A DNA stretch of 64,000 nucleotides from Trichoplax adhaerens (GCF_000150275.1 NW_002060947.1:6659211-6723210); one strand, 5' to 3'; positions 51,701 to 63,391 are shown, counted from the stretch's first letter. Numbers and translations are program-made. The notes: generated by a model not told the origin, from the letters alone.

Positions 51701-53837
51701 TATCAATCAGAAACACTGTTATGATTAGAATTGTGAATTAGTCTTTAGAGTGCGAATGATTGAATGGATCGAATTCAGAGTTGTTATATTAGGCTATCAT
51801 GACATACTGTAAGCCGATTATTAATGACTGTATTCTAGTTTTTCTGGATTAGGTCTGTATATTTCGATGCTTATGGCTACCATTACGACCATCATCAAAG
51901 TTTCAGTTGTCTTTTTGCTGTTACTTTTGGCATTTGCTGGAGCTTTTGCAACAATTTTACATGATGAGGTAAAGAGATCTTAACTTGCACCTATATAGGC
52001 GTATTTTATAATCATTTTTACGCTTCACTGTAAGTCTTATTGAAGTAATTAATCACGTAGCCTGAAACAAACGCTATCTTGCTCAACCGATCGCATATTG
52101 TTTTAGTATTATCCTCTAAATTTATTTAATTTTACAAATACAGGCTACTTTCTATCAATTTGACTCTGCATTAGTTGCTGTGTTGACCATGTCTGTCGGA
52201 GAGCTTAATTATGCCAGCTCCTTGCAGCAGTTAATTAATACTGGCAGACTTACGGGATTTAAAATAGAATTAATATTTTTTGCAGCCATGGCTATTATTG
52301 TTAATATTGCATTTGCGAATTTATTGGTAAGATTTCAGAGATTAGGAATAGTTTAAGTATCAATAAAATCAATGCAGCAGTTATCCAAGAAGAAATGAAA
52401 ATACAGATAATACATTCGATTAATTAAGCTATAATGGTAATTTTCGCCGTTGCTTTTTATAAAGATAACCCACGTGAATCTGTATTTAAATTTCCTCATT
52501 ATAACCGTCAATAAGGTTTATTTACGCTTATTATAATACAATCTGAACGTATTACAGGCTTTAATTTTAGTCTTAAGGATTACTTATTGATTTTAAAATG
52601 TTTAATCACTATCATGAATAGCCGTAAGAGTATAAATTTTGACTTAGAAAAAAGTCATTGAATGATCTAGATATTAACCAGATGTACTACACTTTTGGAG
52701 GATATTAATTCACTTGAATAGTTGTCTAACTTCATTAAGCGTCTTAAAATTACTTAGATTGGTCTTGCCGTGGGTGATATTAACGAAGTTAGGGAAACAG
52801 CTAGTCTAAACCAAGCTAAAACTCAGAATGAGTCAATTATTGGAGCTTATGAATCATTTCCAATGTGTCTTAAGAAGATTATGCACAGTCCAGAATTAAC
52901 GATCAGAAAAGATAAAAATTCGAGTTATTTGCAAAAGGTAAAATTAACTAGGCGGTATAGATATCATTGCAAGGAAATAATTTTAATTTCTATGATCAAA
53001 ATTTCAGCCTGCTTTTGTTAGCAATAGGGCGGTCAATAGCACAAAATACGATGAAAATGATAATTGGATACTGTATAGTTACTTAATTAAGATATCGGTA
53101 ATTTCTTATGCTTGTTCCCAAGTGCAAGTTATAATTATCATCAACACAAAAATACTTGGGTACATGCTAGATCTATATTACTTACAGCTAGTTCAAAAAT
53201 GTATGCACACTTTGCGTAATATTATGCAAGGAAGGCATAGCATACCTAGGTGAAATAATCAACCGCCTAAGTTTATTAGGCAATGTTTACCTTCCCTAGG
53301 GGATATACTATTGGACCTTAAATTAAACTATATTGCCTAATATTACTAGGTTGGGTATAAAATACCTATTGTAAGATGGGTATGCCACACTTGGTTATCA
53401 TACTTTGTCAGCTACATATATGAAGCATTTATGTCATGTAATATTGAAAAAAATTTTCGAGAAAAATTTTGAAGCACACTATTCTTCTTAACACTATTTA
53501 GAAAACTTGGCATTCTTTAACCGATAATATAGCAATGATTCAGGAGGAAAAAGATCAAGTTAATCAAGACTTTGATTGTAAAAGTTTAAAGGCTTTCGTT
53601 TTCCGACAACGAACAGAGTAAGAATTACGTTGTTGAACACGCCGATTATATTACAATTAATGTTTGCAATTATTTTGTAGAATAAGTCAGTTAAGAGAAT
53701 TGATCGAAGATATGAAGTCAGATATTAAAATTATCAGCCATTCGAATCATTTTGAAACTAATAAATTGACTAAGCAAGTCTTGCATAAGTTGCAAGCCAA
53801 TGGCAATGAAACGGTTACTACCACTGTTGCTGACTGA
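42736..53837 (+). CDS. TRPA1-like: TRPA1-like cation channel, gene C
   Basis: Third channel copy, closest to D. 25 exons: 42736-42966, 44002-44164, 44383-44561, 44682-44807, 45225-45333, 45402-45493, 45684-45731, 45940-46113, 46194-46388, 46464-46547, 46704-46957, 47155-47266, 47558-47727, 47869-47953, 48227-48289, 49651-49734, 49933-50003, 50229-50379, 50576-50665, 50862-51031, 51839-51968, 52144-52326, 52758-52937, 53502-53617, 53681-53837. They join to 1138 residues with an open frame. Ankyrin block about 78-645; S1 in exon 18, one codon longer than in A and B (shared with D); S5 reads GLGLYISMLMATITTIIKVS; filter SVGELNY about 944-950; exon 23 opens IGLAVGDINEVRE; coiled coil in exons 24-25, with a longer Thr-rich tail. 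Donors after exons 3 (GTGATT) and 12 (GTTATA) are weak. Introns 15 (1361 bp) and 23 (564 bp) are enlarged by insertions. Confidence 0.94.
43170..43490. repeat. 111-bp tandem repeat in intron 1 of gene C
   Basis: About three units. The marker TAGATGAAGTATGAGATRG occurs near 43251 and 43362, and TAGATGAAGTGTGAAAGG near 43473, giving a period of about 111 bp. Each unit also holds ATTGTGGYACRA and TCTTCATYTCT. The same array occurs in intron 1 of gene D, so it predates their duplication. Confidence 0.8.
48523..49262. mobile_element. ~740-bp insertion in intron 15 of gene C
   Basis: Intron 15 of C (48290-49650) aligns with intron 15 of D (61417-62009) on both sides. C carries about 740 extra bases between TCCATTCATTTAGAT and the block TATCTGAATAGGAAATTG. 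The insert is less AT-rich than its flanks near the left end (TAGTGACGGAGGGACAATTT). It has no long open frame, and no terminal inverted repeats were found by eye. It could equally be a deletion in D, but genes A and B also have short introns here (179 and 284 bp), which favours insertion in C. Confidence 0.5.
52938..53501. repeat. Enlarged intron 23 of gene C, inverted-repeat-rich
   Basis: This intron is 564 bp, against 79 bp in gene B. The extra DNA (about 53110-53410) has CCCAAGTG near its left end and CACTTGG near its right end, an internal GCCTAA-GTTTA-TTAGGC hairpin near 53264, and repeated CCTAGG/CTAGG motifs. This suggests a decayed foldback or MITE-like insertion. Gene D's equivalent lies outside the window. 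Confidence 0.4.
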
Positions 53838-54509
53838 AAGATTTGTACTGCTTTAACCAACATTATAAGTCAAATTTGATAGCAGCTATAAATATTTGCG
53901 AAGATACATGTATTGGTTATTTTTATGGCTAGAGGACGGCTATTTATCAAACTACAAACGTCTACCGTTACAAAACATGAGAAGACATCTAACATGCACG
54001 GTGGAATTTATAATGGCATGAATGATATATATTAACATATAAGTAGCTTAAAGAAAAATATATAACGAGGCTAATCTAACAATCTACATGTTTGCTACAT
54101 GCATTACAAATCCAAATGTTATATTAGATAGACGATTACAAATAAAATGATATTCGTATATATCGCCTATAAAATTAATTTGTACCTATATATAGTCAGT
54201 ATGTGTTGTGCTTATAATATGTCTCAAGATGTACAGTGCACACTTTCATGTCTATTTCGCGTGTAGAAATCTCCATAGACGTGATTTAGTACCTTTACTT
54301 TAAGTACTTCCCAGTTTACTATGTATCTTACCGATCAGGCTTACTGTTGCAGTATTTTCCTTCATAACTATATAATAATTTGCTTCAAAACTATTGTATC
54401 AAAATCTCTTCCATACGCTATAGTACTGGTACTACAATTTACTAAATGTTCCACTCATCTAACTGGTATGCAAAATATCACAATCAGTAGATTCTACTAA
54501 ATATAACTA

Positions 54510-54835
54510 ATATTTGAGCAAATGATGATAGCTTCAAATGTACAAGATATTAAAGACATATCTATCGTATTAAACGTAAAAATCTCTTTGAAGGTATTTT
54601 GCTGCAGACATATAAAATAATACAAAGTTATGTTCTACTGGTTTGACGAGCTGCAGTATATTAGAGCTAAATATCAGCTGCGCTTAAAGAGATATTCTTC
54701 GGTTTCAATCATGCAATTTATGGCGAATTGAGGGAAATCTAATGTTGCCTTGAACTGCGTTTGCTTTTTCTATTATAAAGTATCTACACTCTTCATCGTA
54801 TTAGACTGATGAAATATCGGTATTAAATCTACGAC
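54510..54835 (+). pseudogene. Relic of TRPA exons 16-17
   Basis: 54530-54572 carries TGTACAAGATATTAAAGACA and on into a GTAAAAATCTCTTTGAAGG stretch. This parallels the end of exon 16 and the start of intron 16 in gene B (TTACAAGATGTTAAGGAAAA; GTAAGAATCTCTTTAAAGG). About 240 bases on, 54780-54830 reads AGTATCTACACTCTTCATCG then TATTAGACTGATGAAATATC, parallel to exon 17 (SIYTLHRIRLMK against SICALDRVRLMK). The exon 17 copy then diverges into a stop codon, and the exon 16 donor is degraded. The intron between them is also recognisable. No exons 1-15 or 18-25 accompany it, so it is a truncated, dead duplicate. Confidence 0.75.
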
Positions 54836-55601
54836 AGAGTGCAAGTCCGATAAGCTTTTCAAGTATACACTGCTCAAACAGTAGATTAGCAACAATAAAT
54901 ACATTCATAATTGTAGCTAGTAAGTATTGGAAACTAGAAATTACATGCAATCTAATAACTAATTGGCTATGTTAAGACTATTTTACTTATATTGATTTTC
55001 TTTTGTGCATTATAGAAATGCTACCTTATCAGCTCCTGTTTGATTATTTGTAGTTATTTCAGTCGATGTTGGTAAACCATACGTTTTCATTCTAAGTTAC
55101 TTGACCTTTAATCCTAAATACATCTATTCCTGCTTGCATAATGCTAAATTACAGCTTCTCATAATCAGTCCAGAGTTAAAAATTTCTACAGAATGCAATA
55201 ATTCATCATTTCTCATGTCTCATATTCTAGATATTCTCATTCTATCGTACATGTCCTCTAATATATATTAAATAAATGCATATTCTACAGGTGTGTACCG
55301 CTACTAGAAGCCCTCTCAATATTTCTTGATTATTAACCATTTGGAAACTAGTCTATAACTTTACAATAAACAACATACTTGCTATATTAGGATAATTCTT
55401 ACTTTGACAATTCATGAAATACATTTGTATTCTCTTTTTCATATACGTACTTAGTGAGTTCAAAACGTATTTTTAGAATTACATTATTTGTTATTGAATT
55501 TTCTCAATGCGTAATTAACGGCTATACCACAAAGAAATCCAATTCATTCCCAGAAAAAGGGCTAAAATCAGTGAAGATTCTATATGAACAGATTTAGGTT
55601 T

Positions 55602-55615
55602 GTTTCCATAGCAAC
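55602..55615 (+). promoter_or_regulatory. X-box (RFX)-like motif upstream of gene D
   Basis: GTTTCCATAGCAAC is a near-ideal X-box, 322 bp before the gene D start codon. It is followed by CGTCGAACTTATTCATCAAG, conserved in position with genes B and C. Confidence 0.65.
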
Positions 55616-55936
55616 CGTCGAACTTATTCATCAAGTAATTGCTCAATCTCTTCGAATTTATTTTGATATGCTAATGAATCCATTGAGTTCCATAGAGTAA
55701 ATAGTATTTATTTGCATAGTCCAAAATAAGATAATTCAATATATGCCGACGAAAAGAACGATATCTTAATAGTTAGAGATAAAGTGAGTTGTCTCTCCTA
55801 TAGCTAGTTAGCGTTAAATTAAATCGGAAGGCTCGAATCTAACCTGTTATAAAAGCAGCTTAGAAAACCAAACTTAATCCATCATCAACTAATTTAATGC
55901 TGTGCTTACACCGTAGCAAAACTTCCTGTTTTCAAT

Positions 55937-58900
55937 ATGGCGACAATAAATAAAATCCATACTGTGTCTGATAATGCCATTAATGATCTAGATGAAGAAA
56001 CAGCTACATGTTATCGGCCCTTTCGGAAGAGAACTGTTGACCATTCCAACAGGCATAATTCAGTAGCAGGAAGAACTCGTCAAAGGAAAACCTCTGATTT
56101 AGCTATAGGATCTTTTGTAAGCTTAAGCTTAGCAATGGCTAAAATGGGCGGAATCGACGTATACGATGTAAGTCGGCTTATCTAGGTATAATCTGACACG
56201 GAACACAGACACTAACACTAATTTAATATACAACGATTATTTTAAATGAAAAGGCGTATAGAGCCTGCCAAAGTTATAGGAGTATGCTTTAATAATGCCG
56301 TTTTGTTGCACAGTCATATTTTTGAAAATTTTACTTCTGATTATCCCAAATGGAGTGATTGAATCATGACTATAAGATCTAAATTTCTGCGTAATATTAG
56401 GGATGCTATGTATTCAAAAATTGAGTAGTTCTAATTCTAGACAAGATGACTATAGATGAAGTGAGGGATGGATATTGTGGCAAGACAAGATCTTCATCTC
56501 TGTTCATATTGAAGATGCAGTTATTTAAATATTGAGTAGTTTTAATTTCAGTTTACATAATCATAAATGAAGTGTGATAAGGATATTATGGCACGAAAAG
56601 ATCTTTATCTTTGTTTAATATTGGAGATCTATTGATTCAAATAGTAAGTAGTTGTAAATTTTAATTTAGATAACCATAGACGAAGTGTGAGGAAGATACT
56701 GCAGTGCAACGAAGCAGTCATCATAACGATATCTTATGGCATTTCTGCGTTAGCAACATTTTTATGGTAGCACGTAATTTCTCTTTCAATAACCTAAGAA
56801 CTTTACACCAAAATTATCCCTAGAATAGCGTATATTAGGACCTATTTCATTAAAAATTAAATGAATTCAGTCGACCAGTAATAACTAACAATCAGGCAAA
56901 AGTAAAGTAAGTTGAATGTTCTTTACAGAACATAGTGAGAATAGTTTACCATCTTCCCTCTCCATCGGCCTATAGTTTGGTTGGAGGATCTTAATCATCA
57001 TTCCTATTGATAAATTGATATTTGGAACTACTTGATCAACAACAATATAACTTCTGTAGATATCTAGATCATGAAAATAAATGCTCAGGAACAAATAAAT
57101 TATCATAATAATTTCAATTTAACTAGACTTAATTCCTTATTAAATTCTTTTTCGAGAACCTGCATTAAAAGCCAGTCTTTCTTTCACTTTACTTCAATAC
57201 TTTATATAGGCAGCAGTAAACGGAGATTTAGAAGAGTTGAGCCGGGCATTCAAGTCAAGATTTTATTTAGATAGAATCGATTATCCAGACGAAAACGGGT
57301 TAACCCTTATGCATCATGCAGCTATCCATGATCATGGTGAAATTGTCAACAGCCTAATTAAACACGGAGCGGGTATTCGTAGTTGCTATTTATTAACAGT
57401 ATAATTAATTTTAGCTTTCAAGCTCTATCTCATCATAATAAATTTAGATATCATGGATTACTATTAATCGACATGTGATAGACAATAATGATAGCAATAG
57501 ATATTCTGCACAATTCTAATACAGTAACAACACATTTATATAATCTGCTATGGCCATATAAACATCGATACTAATGCATACCGTCTGAAAAACATAGCTA
57601 TTGATAGTATTGAAATTGCGGACAAAACACCATTGCATTTAGCTGCAAGGCATAATGCATGTGTAGCAATTAAAGCTCTGGTCCAAAACGGTGCTATGCT
57701 TGATATTGTCGATAGTAATTCAAGAATGCCTTTGCATTATGCCTGCGAATATGGCTGCAATGAAGCTGTCGAGGTAATTTAAATTTAATATATCTAGGCA
57801 GTCTACTCCTTATGCACTTTCTGCTATCGTAAGCACTCTCTAATAGAAAAAAATTGTGAAGTAATAAGAAACTAAACTATATTTTTAGACGATTTTATAT
57901 GAAGCCGATGTTATGAAAACGACCAAAACTATAATTAACGCTTATGATAAAGAAAGAGCAACTCCGCTGCACTTAGCAGTAGTAACTTGTTCTGAAGATA
58001 CTATTCATAAATTGGTAAGTGAAAATTAAAATCTATTTAAATCTTTAGATATATGATATAGATGAATATTTATATCTTACAAAATTTAACTATGAAGTTA
58101 TGGATATGTCCATGCAAATTGCTATGAATCTTTATTCTAATTAATGAAGAAAAAATATACAGAATGTCGTCTGTTTTAGTGGTTTACTGCTGATAGAATT
58201 ATTATATATTCAGTATATAATTCGTAAAAAGTATAGAAAATATTTTATAATTAAATATAATATACCTACTAACTTACCTTCAAACCTACGGAATTTTCGT
58301 ATATGCATTATTGTGGACAAATACAATTCTATATCCAATGTTAGCTGCAACGTGGAGCCAATATTTACCGAAAAGATGTAGTTGGACATACGCCACTACT
58401 ATTTGCTGTGAAGCGGATAAGAACTGAAATTATAAAGATAATTCTAGAATTTGGTAAATGCTTAAAATTTGTCAAACTTGCAAAAATAAGTAGTGTCTAA
58501 CTCTAAACCATCTTAATCAGCCAATTCACAAGGAAAACATGATTATGTACGCGTTCCAAATGAATTTGGTATGACAGCAATTCACTTGTCGGTTGATTCT
58601 GGGTCTGTTGAGGTAAATATTATCATATGGTTCGATAAATTATTGATATTATTTTATCTATAGCGCTATATTCAAATTGATTTGTTACACTGTTATAAGA
58701 TTCTAGACAGCATATTTTAAGAATGCCTTTACAATTATGAAGTGGAAGCAATCATGGTTATTCATTATTATATTTTTCGCAATTTCTTTACTACTATCAG
58801 AATACAGAGCTATGTATCGCATTTGGAGCAGATATAGAGAGCCAGTCGGTAAATATATATGAGATAAATTACGCTAATTTACTGATAGCCATAGCTAAAT

Positions 58901-61900
58901 CTTTGCTATTGTGGAGCCCTAATTGCTTTGAATAAGAAAAATATGTTATACTGAATGAAATTTTGTGTCATACCACACGGTTTAGAACGTTAGATAATGG
59001 TCTGAAATCCGTAACATATAGGATATATTTTATATATTTACATAGTCTGAGCTATTGACACCGTTGCATTTGGCGGCATTAAATGGGTATTACGAAATTG
59101 CAGAAATTCTAATCAATAAGGGTGCTAAAGTTAATACTCCTGATTCGAAAAACAAGACATGTTTACACTATGCTGCTTTAAGTAATAATGCAAAACTGAT
59201 GGATCTATTACTAAGCCACGTAAGACTACACTTAAATCACTTTTAAATTCGATTCAATATATCGAAATTGGATACATTATACTTACTGTATTTCAAATAG
59301 GGAGCCCTGATTGAAGCTAAAGACATAAATTCTCAAACACCATTAATGGCAGCAGCCTGTCATGATTGCGTGGCCGCATTACAGTTTCTGATACAAAACG
59401 GTGCTAGCACTTCCGGACAAGATAAAGATGGCAAGACATGCCTCCATTTAATTGCAGAAAAGGACTGCAAGGAGACTGTGGCTATCATTTTAGAAGTAAG
59501 TGACAGGCTTTAAGTTTATTACTTTAATTTTAATATGCTATGAAATAATAACGTAAACATCAATAATATTCAGCATAGCGGATTGGATCTCATCAATGTT
59601 CGTGATACCGCAGGATATACTCCGATATTAGCAGCTGCGGTTACAGGGCGTATTAGAGTAAGAAGATAATCTATGATTACAGCTGCCCTTTAATATAATT
59701 TATTTAAATTGATATCATAAATCTTTAATAGACAGTTATGAATGGAATTAGACAGAGCAGATATCTCAGACTAGGCTAGAAAACCTAACGAGCGTATCTT
59801 TAAATAATTTACAGATTTTAGGGCGTATGATGGCACGATTTCAAGAATCCATCAGGCAGCATCAGGATTGTGATGGCAATAATATCTTACATTTAGCAGC
59901 ATTGAATAATCATCGTGATACAGTTGCAGTTATTAACGATCATATGCCATTTGTAAACGTCAATGCACGCAATTTCCTTGGGCAGAGACCTTTACACTTA
60001 GCAGCATTGAATGGCAATAATCGAGTTATACATGCTTTAATTAAACGTGGAGCTAGCGTTGACTCCAGGTACCTTCAGCTAAATTATAAAGTAAATGATA
60101 GTTCACCGTAGATCGTACATGTCCACTTTATTCTATTCCATAGTTTTGTAAATAGGTGCAAGATAGACTATCTATTACAAAAATTTTTGTTAATTTACTT
60201 TCTTGATTTATTGTAGCTTTAGCTATAACTGTGCTTTGAATAGTTTTATTTCTTTCCTAGGGATAATTCTGGTTGGACTCCCTTACATTATGCCTCTAAT
60301 TATGGCTTTGAGACTAGTGTCGAATTTTTACTATCTAATGAAGCAGCTGTTGATGCTTTTAACGAGGCAAAGGTTATTGCTGAATAGTGATCACTACAAT
60401 ATGCTGTAGATGTAGAGATGCTTTACTCGATATTGACTATAGATAAGCGAGCTTAGCTAAAATCTACCTATTAATTCAGAATTTGGCTATTAGAGTCGGC
60501 TATTAGAGTGCTTATTATTAATATCTTAAGTTGAGGCATATACTACTATAAGTATATGTACATAATAATATTTTATACAATTGTAACATATAAAATTTAT
60601 TGCCTTCTAGAAAATATTAGATGTAAACATAATTATACAGCTGTATTCCATTTAATCAAATAACTTAATCTCACCTAGAAAACACCATTGCTGTTAGCAT
60701 GCGAGAAAGGAAATACAGAAGTAACTAAATTGTTATTGGAAAATGGCGCAGATCCATCTATTAGAAACGATAGGGGCCAAAACTGCTTAGATATCGCCTG
60801 TGAATTCCGTTATAACGATATCGGACTAGCTATCATAGAAACAAAATAGTAAGTTTTTTCTTACAATTTATATAGTTAAATTAATCTCTTCATTTAAAAC
60901 TAAGACGAAAATTATGCGAATAGATTGGTATAAATCAATCTTGTGGTGTTACTCTGACTTTATTAAATATTTCATTCAATTATGCATGAAATATTAGCTG
61001 GGAAAGAGTTATGAATAATAGAGCATTTGATGGTTACAATCCGATGAAACGATTAATAGAACGACTACCCCATGTTGCAGAGGTGAAGATTCTACAATAA
61101 AAGCGAATCCTATTTTAATGCTTAAAGTTGCCATGAATTGCGATTTTAATTAGAAGTATAAACGATGAATGAAGGTCATCAATACTTTCATTAATGCAAA
61201 ACTATTTCAAATCAGCAAAAGATTCCTCTGTCATGCTTCGATAATATGAGAAATAATTGATACTCGCAGATAGCACTAACAGCTAAAAATTTGTAATACC
61301 GTTGTGGATAAATGTTCTCTTCTGATGTTGTTGAGTTGTAAATTTATTCTTAGGCCGTTATGGACAGGTCAATAACTCATACTAAAAGTAAATATGGCAA
61401 AGAAGAATGGGAACAGGTAGGCAGCTTTTTAAAAATAACTTGATAACTGTTGGTACAGAAGGCTACAATGATCACGAACCCAACGAATCAGCTCAATCAT
61501 TACTTTTTTCAATTTCCGATAAAAATCTGAGATGAGGTTATTCAGGCATAACCGGTGGATAGTTTACTAGATATGAATTTGTATTAAGTTCGTTTATTAT
61601 TCTTTAGGCTGACAAATATCCGTTCATTTTAGATTACTCCAACTTTAGTATCTAAATAGGAAATTGTAGTCAGTATACAGTAATAATCAAATGCCAAGCC
61701 ACAAAATAATCCTCTTGAATGTCGCGTAGTCCGAAGTATTAAAGCCTATCTATAAAAACTTGTATATTTAATGCTACTTAAGCGTGAACATCCAATCGAG
61801 CAATTTAGTCAGTCTATCATAAATGATTATGCGTGATAAAATCAAAGTTTCTAGGCATTCTATTTATATCTCTAATATCTATTTTAAATTAATATTGGCA

Positions 61901-63391
61901 CTATGTTTACCAATTATATTCAAATGAAATCATTTGCGTATAAATCGTATTTTTATCATATTTATATATCATCATGTATGTTGTTTAAACTTCATTCTTT
62001 TTAATTTAGGTTGCCTTTAACTTTACATATCTTGAAACATCACCCGAAGATACCCATTCACAAGATGTTAAAGATAAATATGTTGCACTAAAAGTAAGAA
62101 TCTCTTTAATTTAAAGGCATCTTAATGTAGATTGACATAATAATATAAAATTATATTATATTGTAATGATGGGCTGTAGTTTATCGTAACTAAGCGTAAA
62201 GAAAAAGCTAAACTGTGAATTATAGAATTTGTCGATACCAGGTTGTCACTTCATTTTGACTAACTATCACTACGATTTACTACGCAGACGATAAGTTCTC
62301 TTGATCGTGTAAGGCTAATGAAGCATTCCCTAGTTACCGCATATGCATACCAAAAATGGTAATTTGTTAAATCAAATCTTAAAATAGATCTCTTCCTTCG
62401 TAAGCTACTTTGTACTAAGATATATAGAAAAAGAACATAAATGTTTTATATATTTACTGGAAATGAAAAAAACAAAATATAACCCTATCTCAAATATATG
62501 TAAATTTCTGAATTAAAGTATTATTTAAAGCTAAATAAGAAATATAGATTCGCAATTATGATATATTCCTTGCAATTTTAGGAAAGCAGGTCATCGAGCT
62601 ATGTATTTAGGTAAAATTTTTTTGGACTTTATATACTTAATTGGATTGAGTATTCCTATCGTTATGGATACTTTGGATTTCATAAGTTTAGCGCGTAATA
62701 CGAATGCTTCTAGTAACTCCTACTCTAATTTGGTAAGATTATAATAAAATCGATGTTGTTTTCTTAAAAACAAACAGGCAATTATTTCTAGTTTGGTTTC
62801 GAATCGATATTATCAGCTTATTTATTAAAATCGCCAAAAGCTGAGTATATTGTCCTAAAATTAATAAATTTTAAGATTGCTAATATGATCTTATATTTGC
62901 TACATTGACCTTATTGTCGGATCTCTAGACCGCACCAGGAGTACCGATCAGAAATATTTTCGTTTTCATTACGGTTATGATTATGATTTGTGGTTTTAGC
63001 TATATTCTTGCATCCGGGGTAAGTACCGTATTGACCAATATACTAGGTCTGATTTATACTGAACTATAACATCAGACACATTTCCATTGTTGTAGATTGA
63101 TGTTAATGTTAGTAATTGTGACGAAGACCTAAATAAAGAATTTAAAAAACGAAAACGCTGAAACCAATTGTTCTAATAACATATGTTGATGAGATCCTGT
63201 TGCTAATCCTTTTAACTATAGAGGCGAATCATTCTCCATTTCCTGAAGCAAACTGTGTTTGAACTGTTTGTAGCAGTTCTTGGATTGCTTTACGCTCTAC
63301 CGTTCAATAAGCCCATCGGTTACGAAAATCTTCGGATTGGAGCACTTCTTATTCTTTGCTTATTTATCAACGTTATATTCATAATGAGAAG
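55937..63391 (+). CDS. TRPA1-like: TRPA1-like cation channel, gene D (3' end outside window)
   Basis: Fourth channel copy. Exons 1-20 are present: 55937-56167, 57210-57372, 57598-57773, 57889-58014, 58345-58453, 58521-58612, 58801-58848, 59046-59219, 59301-59495, 59574-59657, 59815-60068, 60261-60372, 60679-60848, 60998-61082, 61354-61416, 62010-62093, 62288-62358, 62582-62732, 62929-63018, 63222-63391. They encode 882 residues, from the N-terminus through the ankyrin block (about 78-643), the pre-S1 linker and S1-S4. S5, pore, S6 and coiled coil (exons 21-25) lie past the window end. The frame is open throughout. Exon 3 is one codon shorter than in A-C. Exon 20 ends AG and is followed by GCAAGA, a GC donor, where A-C have GT. 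Gene C's next intron is 807 bp, so exon 21 is expected near 64200. Closest relative: gene C. Confidence 0.92.
56370..56700. repeat. ~111-bp tandem repeat in intron 1 of gene D
   Basis: The same array as in gene C intron 1. Markers are TAGATGAAGTGAGGGATGG near 56453, TAAATGAAGTGTGATAAGG near 56565 and TAGACGAAGTGTGAGGAAG near 56677. The units are orthologous in order and spacing to those of C, with substitutions. Confidence 0.75.

Larger units (their letters stand above)
53838..55936. other. Intergenic DNA between genes C and D
   Basis: AATAAA at 54141-54146 is a polyadenylation candidate for gene C, about 300 bases past the stop. A decayed TRPA exon 16-17 fragment lies at about 54510-54835 (separate entry). 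From about 54950 on, the DNA aligns with the 5' flank of gene C. No other gene is supported. Confidence 0.6.
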
